Shown here piece by piece: positions 1 through 5,656 of a stretch of 6,068 nt of DNA (the stretch's first letter is position 1; each line of letters opens with the position of its first letter). The stretch covers positions 1 through 6,068 of the forward strand of contig JAGQHH010000085.1 in the NCBI GenBank assembly GCA_020431945.1, written 5' to 3'. The notes under the pieces were generated by a model. It saw nothing but the letters and a program-made list of their open reading frames with translations, did not search any database and was not told the origin of the DNA. The position numbers were made by a program, and so were the translations under genes. The DNA is from Cyanobacteria bacterium HKST-UBA02 (lineage in GTDB: Bacteria; Cyanobacteriota; Vampirovibrionia; Obscuribacterales; Obscuribacteraceae).

Positions 1-264
1 GCTGCGGCGACGGGCGAAGAGGATGTCCAGGTCATCGGGGTCCCACTCCACCTTGTCGGTGAAGCCCAGGGCCTTGACGCCGGAGAGGTCGAGAGAGTCG
101 AAGAGGTCGGGGTCCGGATAGACCACGCGGCTCTCCTCGATCTCCCGAGTGCGCGCCTCGCTCACGGCGATAATGCGCTTGAGGTGGCCCGGAGAGACCT
201 CCTCACGAACCTTCGGAGTCTTCAGAGAGACCTTCAGGTTCTTCTTGGAATTTCGCTTGCTCAT
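1..264 (-). CDS. Hypothetical protein, N-terminal 88 codons (C-terminus beyond window)
   Basis: I read an open frame on the minus strand from ATG at 262-264 to the window edge with no stop. The start is supported by a purine-rich Shine-Dalgarno GAAGGGAA (271-278, minus strand) six bases upstream. The product begins MSKRNSKKNLKVSLKTPKV. It has a very basic, lysine-rich first 20 residues, then a mixed-charge stretch around SEARTREIEESRVVYPDPD, then an acidic segment with DKVEWDPDDLDILFARRR at the edge. There is no signal peptide or membrane segment in the visible part, so it is probably cytoplasmic. The basic head could bind nucleic acid or be disordered, but that is a guess. I do not recognise the family. 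A long, apparently structured leader precedes it, which hints at control at the RNA level. Confidence 0.75.
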   Translation of the reverse strand, partial: MSKRNSKKNLKVSLKTPKVREEVSPGHLKRIIAVSEARTREIEESRVVYPDPDLFDSLDLSGVKALGFTDKVEWDPDDLDILFARRRS

Positions 265-283
265 AGTAAGTTCCCTTCTTTGC

Positions 284-475
284 GGCTGCGGAATGCAGCC
301 TGGTTAAACAAAACACCGCAGTCGGATGACCGCAGCAGATGAGCCACACGCCAGTCGCTCCATCGTTTTCAGATGGAAGTGCTTCCGGCGTATGTACTTC
401 GGCACAAGAGCGCCTTCACGCAATCGAGACTCTCAGACACCACAAACCCGGGTCGCTACTTGGTGCGACTCGGGT
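284..475 (-). promoter_or_regulatory. Hairpin-rich 5' leader of the minus-strand gene at 1-264
   Basis: Three clear hairpins lie directly upstream of the start codon at 264. Stem 446-456/465-475 has eleven positions with one mismatch on this strand (a G·U wobble on the plus strand) and an 8-base loop. Stem 359-364/372-377 is a perfect 6 bp with a 7-base loop. Stem 284-289/295-300 is a perfect 6 bp (GGCTGC/GCAGCC) with a 5-base loop, ending six bases before the Shine-Dalgarno. Between the first two, TGTGC-CGAA-GTACA can form a tetraloop helix enclosed by GGCG/CGCC. A weak promoter-like pair lies upstream on the same strand: TTGCTA (581-586) and TATTGT (557-562), 18-base spacing. The stems are seen directly; a regulatory leader is inferred. 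I matched it to no known riboswitch class. Confidence 0.35.
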
Positions 476-592
476 CTGAAAATGTAAGCAGGATGTGGCT
501 TTTGGCTGGGTAGCTCGGTTGGTCCTGGAAAGAAGTCAAGATAACGTGATACCAAGACAATAGGGATTTTCAGTTTGAAATAGCAAGTGGAT

Positions 593-620
593 ATACCTGG
601 CGCGGTTGTATACCAGGTAT
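593..620. repeat. Perfect 8-bp inverted repeat ATACCTGG/CCAGGTAT
   Basis: The arms at 593-600 and 613-620 are exact reverse complements separated by 12 bases. No T-run follows on either strand, so it is not a typical intrinsic terminator. It could be a DNA operator or a free RNA hairpin. The right arm runs straight into the 11-base direct repeat starting at 619. Confidence 0.5.
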
Positions 621-629
621 TAGTTCAGA
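619..629 (+). repeat. Direct repeat ATTAGTTCAGA, copy 1
   Basis: The same 11 bases recur at 1066-1076. Both copies lie shortly after a TACCA sequence (611-615 and 1055-1059) that is part of the right arm of an inverted repeat. This hints at a repeated small module rather than a lone chance match. Confidence 0.4.
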
Positions 630-701
630 ATCTGTTTAACGCCGCGTATGTAAGACTTAAGGGCTCTTTTACTTGCCCTGTCTTGAGCGATCTCGATTAG
701 G

Positions 702-830
702 AACGCTTTGAGCTAGCGGATTAAATCTGCAGGATTAGACCGCCTTAACAGTTCGTGTTGATGCGATAGTGTCTAATCTTTCATCTAAGCTTAACTGTCC
801 TTGCCCGCTAGCGTATTTGTAACAAGCGTT
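702..830 (+). ncRNA. Candidate structured non-coding RNA with four nested stems
   Basis: Four helices nest without conflict. P1 is AACGCTT (702-708) with AAGCGTT (824-830). P2 is GCTAGCGG (712-719) with CCGCTAGC (805-812). P3 is 731-740 with 771-780, of which GATTAGAC/GTCTAATC is perfect and one further pair is G·U. P4 is 741-749 with 757-765, with one mismatch and one U·G pair, closed by a 7-base loop at 750-756. The loop bases AGTT can also pair with AACT at 793-796, a possible pseudoknot. Both wobble pairs are G·U only when read on the plus strand, which favours that strand. I recognise no RNase P, tmRNA, SRP, 6S or riboswitch signature. Promoter and terminator are not convincing: a weak TTCAGA/TATGTA pair lies at 624-652, and no T-run follows P1. 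The pairing is seen; that it is transcribed is inferred. Confidence 0.35.
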
Positions 831-878
831 GAAATCCTTCTGTTTACAACGAAAACTTGCGATATCAGTCCGGTTGTC

Positions 879-911
879 AGGCGCGATCGGAGGTCAGCTG
901 TGTCGGCGCCT
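879..911. repeat. Inverted repeat AGGCGC/GCGCCT
   Basis: The arms at 879-884 and 906-911 are exact complements enclosing 21 bases. The helix can continue by two pairs with one bulged G. It lies within the non-coding stretch just after the RNA candidate. No T-run follows, so a terminator role is unsupported, though it is the nearest GC-rich hairpin downstream of the 702-830 structure on the plus strand. Confidence 0.3.
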
Positions 912-954
912 TGCATATTTTCCAAGAGCCGTAAACCGAAATTTGCTTAATGCC

Positions 955-1040
955 TGCCGGTTTTGCTAACAGAATGGTGACAGCAGTCGATGCGAACTCG
1001 CATGGCATCCGGTAAATATGCGCACTATATGCAAACGGCA
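955..1040. repeat. Interrupted 10-bp stem enclosing a small perfect hairpin
   Basis: TGCCG (955-959) and TTTGC (962-966) pair with CGGCA (1036-1040) and GCAAA (1031-1035), leaving a 2-base bulge at 960-961. Inside lies a perfect hairpin ATGCG-AACT-CGCAT at 990-1003. A competing helix GGTAAA (1011-1016) with TTTACC (1053-1058) crosses the outer stem. It may be a second structured RNA, or chance pairing in a long non-coding region. Confidence 0.25.
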
Positions 1041-1065
1041 TTGGGCAATAGTTTTACCAATCTGG

Positions 1066-1076
1066 ATTAGTTCAGA
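1066..1076 (+). repeat. Direct repeat ATTAGTTCAGA, copy 2
   Basis: An exact 11-base match to 619-629, 447 bases downstream. It follows the TTTACC arm (1053-1058) of an inverted repeat, as copy 1 follows CCAGGTAT. Confidence 0.4.
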
Positions 1077-1110
1077 GTACATCCGGTTGCAAGTCATTTG
1101 AAAACTGAAT

Positions 1111-1146
1111 AAGCGTTTGAGTGAGATGGTGGAAACGCCTTCACCA
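1111..1146. promoter_or_regulatory. Two mutually exclusive hairpins downstream of the kinase gene
   Basis: GCGTTT (1113-1118) pairs perfectly with AAACGC (1133-1138). Alternatively TGGTGGA (1127-1133) pairs with TTCACCA (1140-1146), including one G·U pair on the plus strand. The helices share bases, so only one can form at a time. On the minus strand the first hairpin lies about 60 bases past the kinase stop codon and is followed by the T-rich TTATTCAGTTTT, so it could act as a weak terminator for that gene. Confidence 0.25.
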
Positions 1147-1161
1147 GGTTAAAACTTTTCT

Positions 1162-1184
1162 CTGTTTTCTATTATAAGAAACAG
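1162..1184 (-). terminator. Weak candidate terminator of the kinase gene
   Basis: CTGTTT(T)CT at 1162-1170 pairs with AGAAACAG at 1177-1184, an 8-bp A+T-rich stem with one bulged base, 17 bases beyond the kinase stop codon. On the minus strand it is followed by AGAAAAGTTTT rather than a clean U-tract, so it departs from the classical intrinsic form. It may instead be only a 3'-end stabilising hairpin. Confidence 0.25.
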
Positions 1185-1200
1185 TGGAACATATCCAGTG

Positions 1201-4200
1201 TTAATCAGGCGTATATCCCTGCTCCAGGGCTTGATCGCGCCAGAACCTGGTCCTTGTCTCATCACCCTGCTGCTCGTAATGCTCGCTCAAATAATATTGA
1301 GCTGCCGGCTCCCCTTTTTTGGCTGCACTGGTAATCAGCTCCAGGGCGCGTTTCTCGTCTCTGGGCACGCCCTGTCCCAGGGCATGGATGAGTCCGAGCT
1401 GGTAGATCGCTCCGCGATGACCGTCCTCGGCAGCCTGATTGAGGTGTCTCAGCCCGGAATCGTAATTGATTGCTACACCTTCCCCGAGAAGATAGTGCAT
1501 GGCAAGCTCGAAGTGGGCGTTGATGCTTCCCAGCTCCGCGGCTTTGCGGAAATAGCGAAATGCCGCCTTACGATCACGTTTGAGAGTGTGGCTCCCCTCG
1601 CTATGCCAGCGTCCGATCCAGAAGATCGCCTCTGGATCATTCAGCTCGGCTGCCGTCTGCATCCAGGAAAGAGCTTCTTGAGGGTCTTCTTTCACCCCGT
1701 TGCCGCTGTCATAGGCACTGGAGAGACAGCGCATCGCAACGGTGTTGCCCTGATCGGCTGCCATGGAAAACCATCGTACAGCCGTTTCGAAATCCGGCTC
1801 GTTCAGACGCTCATCATTGTTGAAGGCAATCAGTCCGAGCTGAAGCTGGGCATCCTGATCTCCCTGGTTGGCGGCACGGGTAAACCACTTGATCGAGCAG
1901 CCTATGTCTCTGTCGCAGCCGTGTCCGGCATAATAAAAGTTGCCCAGGGCTTTCTGGGCCTCTATGTCCTCGAGGTCGGCAGCGCGCTCATACCATCGCC
2001 AGGCTTCGGCGAAATTCTTCTCGACTCCTTTTCCCGATTCGAGCATGTGTCCGATCAGACTGATGGCGAAGGGCTGCTCGAAAGCAGCTGCCTTGATCGC
2101 CCAGTAATAGGCTTTGTCATAGTCGATTTCGATTGCCGTGCCGAAGAAATACATGCTGGCAAGCTCGGCCATTGCCAGTGGATGCTCTTGCGAAGCTGCT
2201 TTCAGGCACCAGTCGAAGGCCAGTTCCCTGTTTTGTTCGACAAAGATGCCGTCCCGATAGAAGACTGCCAGCTCGAGTTGTGCGGCAGCCATGCCTTCAT
2301 CGGCCAGTTCTTTGAAGTAGAGGAATTGCGGATCGGCACCATCGGCAGTACCGGGCTCCGGTTGTGCCGATTGGCTATCTGGAGATTCTTCCCGGTCGGG
2401 ATCGGTGATTAGCTCCAGGCAATGCTCGAGCTGCCTTCTCAGATCGGTCATCGACTGGAAGCGATCCTCAGGGCTCTTGGCCAGGGCCCTGAGAATAATC
2501 GATTCGAGCGCTTTTTCTCTGTCGGAGGTGGCAAAGCGCTCAGGCTCGTCGTTGATATGCTGGAAGATGACGCTCAGCATGTTGTCGCCGTCGAAGGGCG
2601 ACTGGCCGGCGACGCATTGATAGAGGACGCAGCCGAGCGCGTAGATGTCGGCTCTTGCGTCGAGCTTCTGTCCCATGCACTGCTCTGGGCTCATATAAAG
2701 AGGTGATCCGAAAATCTGTCCGGTCTTGGTCAGATGCAGGCTCGTCTTGCCCGGCTGGGTGAAGATCTTGGCGATGCCGAAGTCTACGACTATGGCTTTG
2801 CGCTGTCCATCTTCGTCGGGTACCACCACTATATTGCTTGGTTTGACGTCCCGGTGGACGACATTGTGACGGTGGGCGTGTCCCAGAGCGTCGCAAACCT
2901 GGATAATCAGAGCGATAGTTTCGGGCAGGTCCAGATGACCTTCTTCGAGCAGATCGTCCAGGGTCTTTCCGGAGAGAAACTCCATGACCATATAGGGTAG
3001 ACCGTCCTCCGAAACGTTGAACTCCTGGACTTTAATGACATTGGGATGGTTCAAGGAGCTTGCTGCTCTCGCCTCTACCAGGAAGCGATTGCGGATGATA
3101 TCGTTCTCGGTGGCATCATTGAGAAGAAGCTTGACCGCCACCGGCGGAGCTCCCGGCGAGAGCCTGTCCACCGCTCTATAGATCACTCCCATGCCACCCC
3201 TGCCGATCTCGTCCATGAGCTCGTAGCGGTCTCCCAGGAGCGTCCCGCTCAGGGGCGCCACCAGAACCGTGGAGAGCTGCGTGCCATCGTGGGGGCAGAT
3301 CACTGTAGACCGGGGAAAAGAGTGCTGACATTCCAGACATTTCTTTCCCAAGACCTCTGTGCCGGTCTCGAAGCGTGCACGAAGCCCGGGTCCGGTTTTT
3401 GTCCCGAGCCGATCCAGTTGATCGTTTGTCGGAAAGTCCTGAACGAGATATCTGGGCGGGTAGATCTGAATGTCCTCCAGAATCCCCTGTCCATCGTCTT
3501 CCAGGGCGGCTACACTTTCCCATTCGGCAGAGGCTACCGGATCGAGGCTGTCTCTCGTGGTAAAGGAAACCAGGTCGGTTCGGGGAAGCAGTGTCCGGTA
3601 TCCTTCCGTGATACTGGACAGGGACATGGTCTTGCCGCCCTCCATCAGGCGTGTGTAGCGAGCGATAAATGTATCTCTTGCCAGGGGTGAGTCAGTATCT
3701 TTCAGCACCTGGCTCTGCTCTTCGTAGATCCGCTCGAAATAGGACTGGCGCAGGCGTTCGAAACGCTCGAAAAGTGAGTGGTCTGAAGGGAGGCGAAATT
3801 CTCTATAGAGACCCTCATGGAGGAGGACTGGCAGGGGAGGAAGGGGGCTGCCTTCTTTTTGGGCCTGCTCGAGAATCTCCAGACAGCGCTTCAGCCCCAG
3901 AGAGTCATCGCGTCCCGTGACTATCAGGATCTCGTTATTCGGCATGAAAATTGCGTGCTCCCCCCTTACCGGAAGGTGACGAAGCATTTCAGGAAAGAGC
4001 ACACGCGCTGCGTCAAAGCCGTCTTTCCACGTCGATTCATAGATTTCGCTCGACTCTGCTCTGAATGTGGCGAACTCTCCCGGGCTTTTCTCATTCAAGC
4101 CTTCCAGGGCCTGATCGAATACTGTGTCGACATCGAGACCCCACCTTCTGACCTGATCGAAGTCGATGATCGTTTTCAGGGAATCTTTCGCGTAGACGAT

Positions 4201-4374
4201 CACTGCTGCGAAAGACTCAGCCAGGCAAAGATAAGGAATCTCGAGAGTATCCCCTCCAGGCATTCTCTTTGCCAGAAGCTCGATTTTCGCTATCTCCCAG
4301 GTGTCTCTTATCTCGGGAAAGAGAAAAGGGCGAGCGTTCCTGTAATCGTCAGGGACAGGGGTATTGGCTTGCAT
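1201..4374 (-). CDS. Ser/Thr protein kinase with DUF1444-like N-terminus and Sel1-repeat C-terminus
   Basis: A 1057-residue cytoplasmic protein with no signal peptide or membrane segment. Residues ~45-170 resemble DUF1444 (YtpQ): AVIVYAKDSLKTIIDFDQV, WGLDVDTVFDQALEGL, then DGFDAARVLFPEML and MPNNEILIVTGRDD. Residues 346-363 form a C-x2-C-x10-C-P-H-D knuckle, possibly zinc-binding. The kinase domain (~384-650) is of the PknB/Hanks type and looks active: GRGGMG loop 391-396, VAVK Lys415, Glu434, HRDVKPSN 507-514, DFG 531-533, SPE 562-564 and Asp576. It should phosphorylate Ser/Thr on unknown partners. A polar linker leads to about nine full Sel1 repeats and a half repeat (~697-1054), an alpha-solenoid for protein binding. 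ATG at 4374 is the first in the frame. Its Shine-Dalgarno is poor: GAGAG at 9 bases, and a better GGAGG at 17. It is transcribed divergently from the SLOG-like genes. Kinase and Sel1 calls are firm; the N-terminal call is moderate. Confidence 0.93.
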   Translation of the reverse strand: MQANTPVPDDYRNARPFLFPEIRDTWEIAKIELLAKRMPGGDTLEIPYLCLAESFAAVIVYAKDSLKTIIDFDQVRRWGLDVDTVFDQALEGLNEKSPGEFATFRAESSEIYESTWKDGFDAARVLFPEMLRHLPVRGEHAIFMPNNEILIVTGRDDSLGLKRCLEILEQAQKEGSPLPPLPVLLHEGLYREFRLPSDHSLFERFERLRQSYFERIYEEQSQVLKDTDSPLARDTFIARYTRLMEGGKTMSLSSITEGYRTLLPRTDLVSFTTRDSLDPVASAEWESVAALEDDGQGILEDIQIYPPRYLVQDFPTNDQLDRLGTKTGPGLRARFETGTEVLGKKCLECQHSFPRSTVICPHDGTQLSTVLVAPLSGTLLGDRYELMDEIGRGGMGVIYRAVDRLSPGAPPVAVKLLLNDATENDIIRNRFLVEARAASSLNHPNVIKVQEFNVSEDGLPYMVMEFLSGKTLDDLLEEGHLDLPETIALIIQVCDALGHAHRHNVVHRDVKPSNIVVVPDEDGQRKAIVVDFGIAKIFTQPGKTSLHLTKTGQIFGSPLYMSPEQCMGQKLDARADIYALGCVLYQCVAGQSPFDGDNMLSVIFQHINDEPERFATSDREKALESIILRALAKSPEDRFQSMTDLRRQLEHCLELITDPDREESPDSQSAQPEPGTADGADPQFLYFKELADEGMAAAQLELAVFYRDGIFVEQNRELAFDWCLKAASQEHPLAMAELASMYFFGTAIEIDYDKAYYWAIKAAAFEQPFAISLIGHMLESGKGVEKNFAEAWRWYERAADLEDIEAQKALGNFYYAGHGCDRDIGCSIKWFTRAANQGDQDAQLQLGLIAFNNDERLNEPDFETAVRWFSMAADQGNTVAMRCLSSAYDSGNGVKEDPQEALSWMQTAAELNDPEAIFWIGRWHSEGSHTLKRDRKAAFRYFRKAAELGSINAHFELAMHYLLGEGVAINYDSGLRHLNQAAEDGHRGAIYQLGLIHALGQGVPRDEKRALELITSAAKKGEPAAQYYLSEHYEQQGDETRTRFWRDQALEQGYTPD

Positions 4375-4496
4375 CCGAGTGCGCTCTCGAGCCTCCGTGC
4401 CTATAGTGCGCTTATGCCCGGTGGAGGACCTTTCTCAGCTACGCTAACCCTGACCGTCATAAGATTGTTGCCAGTTTCGATATTGTAAATAGACCT

Positions 4497-4522
4497 GATC
4501 TCTGATGGGCCCTGAGATCTCA
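4497..4522. promoter_or_regulatory. Dyad-symmetry element, possible operator
   Basis: GATCTC (4497-4502) pairs with GAGATC (4514-4519) across 11 bases that contain the palindrome GGGCCC (4507-4512). The right arm is itself the core of a 10-bp palindrome, TGAGATCTCA (4513-4522). It lies in the middle of the divergent region, where a shared regulator could act on both genes. The symmetry is seen; an operator role is inferred. Confidence 0.3.
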
Positions 4523-4588
4523 AGATTAGAAAGGAAGTGTTTATATATTTCGCCTTCTCTTTAACTGAAGCTATTAACCTCCGTAGAT

Positions 4589-4618
4589 TCTATAGGTCTT
4601 TTTTTCCTTTTCAGTCCA
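4589..4618 (-). promoter_or_regulatory. Candidate sigma-70-like promoter for the kinase gene
   Basis: On the minus strand, TGGACT (4613-4618) and TATAGA (4589-4594) are separated by an A-rich 18-base spacer; each matches four of six consensus bases. It would give a 5' leader of over 200 bases for the kinase. TACAAT at 4482-4487 is a nearer alternative -10 but lacks a fitting -35. Confidence 0.25.
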
Positions 4619-4732
4619 GGTACGACCCGAGCCAGAACACATAGCAAGCTTTCAACCGGCACTCCTACTCCTTCCCAGGTGAGGTCTGCTGGCGGTCGTC
4701 CGGGAAAAACTCTGTTCTCCAACCCAAACTAT

Positions 4733-4739
4733 GGAGAGG
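4733..4739 (+). promoter_or_regulatory. Ribosome-binding site GGAGAGG that decides the start of the SLOG-like gene
   Basis: GGAGAGG lies three bases before ATG 4743-4745. The in-frame ATG at 4731 overlaps this site and has no purine-rich sequence upstream of its own, so translation more likely begins at 4743. Confidence 0.55.
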
Positions 4740-4742
4740 GAC

Positions 4743-5564
4743 ATGTCGTCCAAGAAGTCGTTCCACGACTCTGCCCCTTCCCTGTTCATACAGTCGGGTT
4801 GGGACAAGTCGCAACTGTTCGGTCTTAATGCTTCCAGGGATGCCCGTCACTTCGTACTTCGCGGCACCGGTGGCTGTGCTCTCATGGAGCCAAAAGATTC
4901 TGTCGGCATGCGCAATCTCGAGCTGGCTCTCTCCGGTCGCGATCGCGCCGGACGTCAGTGGCGAAAGCGTAAGCGATTCTCCGGATTCTGCCTCTTCGGC
5001 GGAACTCGAATGGTGATGAAGCACGATCCGAAAATCATCGTGCCCGGTATCACCGAGGTGTTTCCGGCCATCCAGCGTTACTGCCCGGATGCCGTCACCC
5101 TCGGCGTCATCGCCAAAGTCGGTCATATGCGCTATACGGAGCACGGTCTGGTCATCCATGACGAGCCCGATAAGCCCTTTGTCACCATCGTGCACCCGAC
5201 TCAAACGAGCTCGGTCATCCTGCAGCCAAGCGCCGATATGCAAGCATCCTGGGACGATGAGTACCAGGAGTGCATTCGTATCTGCGACGCCCTCCGGCAA
5301 TCGCAATGGCAGGGCCTGCTGATCGCTTACAACGGCGGTGGCGTAACGGAGAAGGAGATTCTCAGCTGGGCCAAGCTCGGCAAAATGGATTCCTTCTGGC
5401 GTGTGCTTCTCATCCGGGGAAGCGGTCGCAAACCCGATGAGTATGCCAGTGACAAAGAGTGGCTGGCGGAGCATCCGACAGTTCATGTCTGCGAAAACGA
5501 TCTGGACGATATGCGCGTGAAGCTTGCAGAGCTGGGCGCTATCGTCGATCCGGAAGAAGCTTGA
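4743..5564 (+). CDS. SLOG-superfamily (TRPM-type/LSDAT-like) putative nucleotide-ligand-binding protein
   Basis: A 273-residue soluble protein, 277 if ATG 4731 is used. Motifs fit a SLOG Rossmannoid fold of the TRPM-linked type: a strand into FGGT (85-88), then PGITEV (101-106), a strand LGVIAKVG (~120-127), a strand into NGGGVTEKE (197-205), and VLLIRGSGRKPDE ending near 233. In the family, the glycine-rich GG loops and the GSGR-x2-D segment lie around a nucleotide-type ligand such as ADP-ribose derivatives. No effector domain or membrane helix is visible, so a stand-alone sensor or small enzyme is the likely role. The next gene, 92 bases on in the same direction, has a related FxGGT region, so they probably form an operon. 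A long antisense frame covers the gene, but it lacks these motifs. The CDS is firm; the family call rests on my motif reading only. Confidence 0.85.
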   Translation: MSSKKSFHDSAPSLFIQSGWDKSQLFGLNASRDARHFVLRGTGGCALMEPKDSVGMRNLELALSGRDRAGRQWRKRKRFSGFCLFGGTRMVMKHDPKIIVPGITEVFPAIQRYCPDAVTLGVIAKVGHMRYTEHGLVIHDEPDKPFVTIVHPTQTSSVILQPSADMQASWDDEYQECIRICDALRQSQWQGLLIAYNGGGVTEKEILSWAKLGKMDSFWRVLLIRGSGRKPDEYASDKEWLAEHPTVHVCENDLDDMRVKLAELGAIVDPEEA

Positions 5565-5591
5565 GTCCGGATCAAAAAAGATTTACGGGGC

Positions 5592-5608
5592 GTGCCCGGT
5601 ACGGGCGC
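5592..5608 (+). other. Hairpin in the gap between the two SLOG-like genes
   Basis: GTGCCCG (5592-5598) pairs with CGGGCGC (5602-5608), seven pairs with one G·U, around a 3-base loop. The palindrome GACGCGTC (5611-5618) follows. There is no U-tract, so this is unlikely to be a full terminator. It may trim or stabilise the transcript between two co-transcribed genes. Confidence 0.3.
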
Positions 5609-5656
5609 CGGACGCGTCTGCCTGAAAATGCCCGAATCAATCAAGAACTGGAAATC

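Larger units (their letters stand above)
476..1200. other. Long non-coding stretch, A+T-richer than its neighbours
   Basis: This is the bulk of the 936-base gap between the start of the gene at 1-264 and the stop of the kinase gene. No ORF of meaningful length or with a good ribosome-binding site is present on either strand. The longest plus-strand candidate I checked is a 21-codon frame at 950-1015 without a Shine-Dalgarno. The stretch is rich in inverted repeats: 593-620, 702-830, 879-911, 955-1040 and 1111-1140. It also carries one 11-base direct repeat. The change in composition at about 480 and the density of stems fit either one or more RNA genes or decayed sequence. The strongest substructures are listed separately. 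Confidence 0.6.
4375..4742. other. Divergent intergenic region between the kinase and SLOG-like genes
   Basis: These 368 bases separate two divergent start codons and should hold both promoters. Seen directly are an A+T-rich centre (about 4455-4610), the palindrome TGAGATCTCA (4513-4522), a T7 run at 4599-4605 without a good preceding hairpin, and several loose -10 matches. The latter include TACAAT on the minus strand (4482-4487) and TATATT on the plus strand (4544-4549), neither with a good -35. I see no coding sequence: ORFs entering from either side are shadows of the flanking genes. Confidence 0.6.

Noticed and set aside
950..1015. 21-codon ORF (MPAGFANRMVTAVDANSHGIR) in the non-coding stretch
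   Set aside because: No Shine-Dalgarno, very short, and overlaps the stems of a possible RNA structure.
265..1200. tRNA, tmRNA, RNase P RNA, SRP RNA, CRISPR array or retron in the gene gap
   Set aside because: No cloverleaf or TTC-arm signature, no conserved core sequences of those RNAs, no regularly spaced repeats, and no reverse transcriptase nearby.
1198..2412. 404-codon plus-strand ORF antisense to the Sel1 region
   Set aside because: Its frame is complementary to the Sel1 repeat coding sequence; it has no recognisable domain, and the minus strand carries clear repeat and kinase motifs.
3046..3690. 214-codon plus-strand ORF antisense to the kinase domain
   Set aside because: Shadow of the glycine-rich loop and linker region; no coherent protein features.
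3817..4488. 223-codon plus-strand ORF over the 5' end of the kinase gene
   Set aside because: Almost entirely antisense to the N-terminal domain, with low-complexity shadow-like sequence and no motif; it runs into the intergenic region only by chance.
4599..4611. T-rich run suggestive of an intrinsic terminator on the plus strand
   Set aside because: Only a 4-bp stem can be drawn before it, and no plus-strand gene ends upstream.
4665..5486. 273-codon minus-strand ORF covering the SLOG-like gene
   Set aside because: The plus strand has a good ribosome-binding site and Rossmann/SLOG motifs with a shared pattern in the next gene; the minus-strand product has none.
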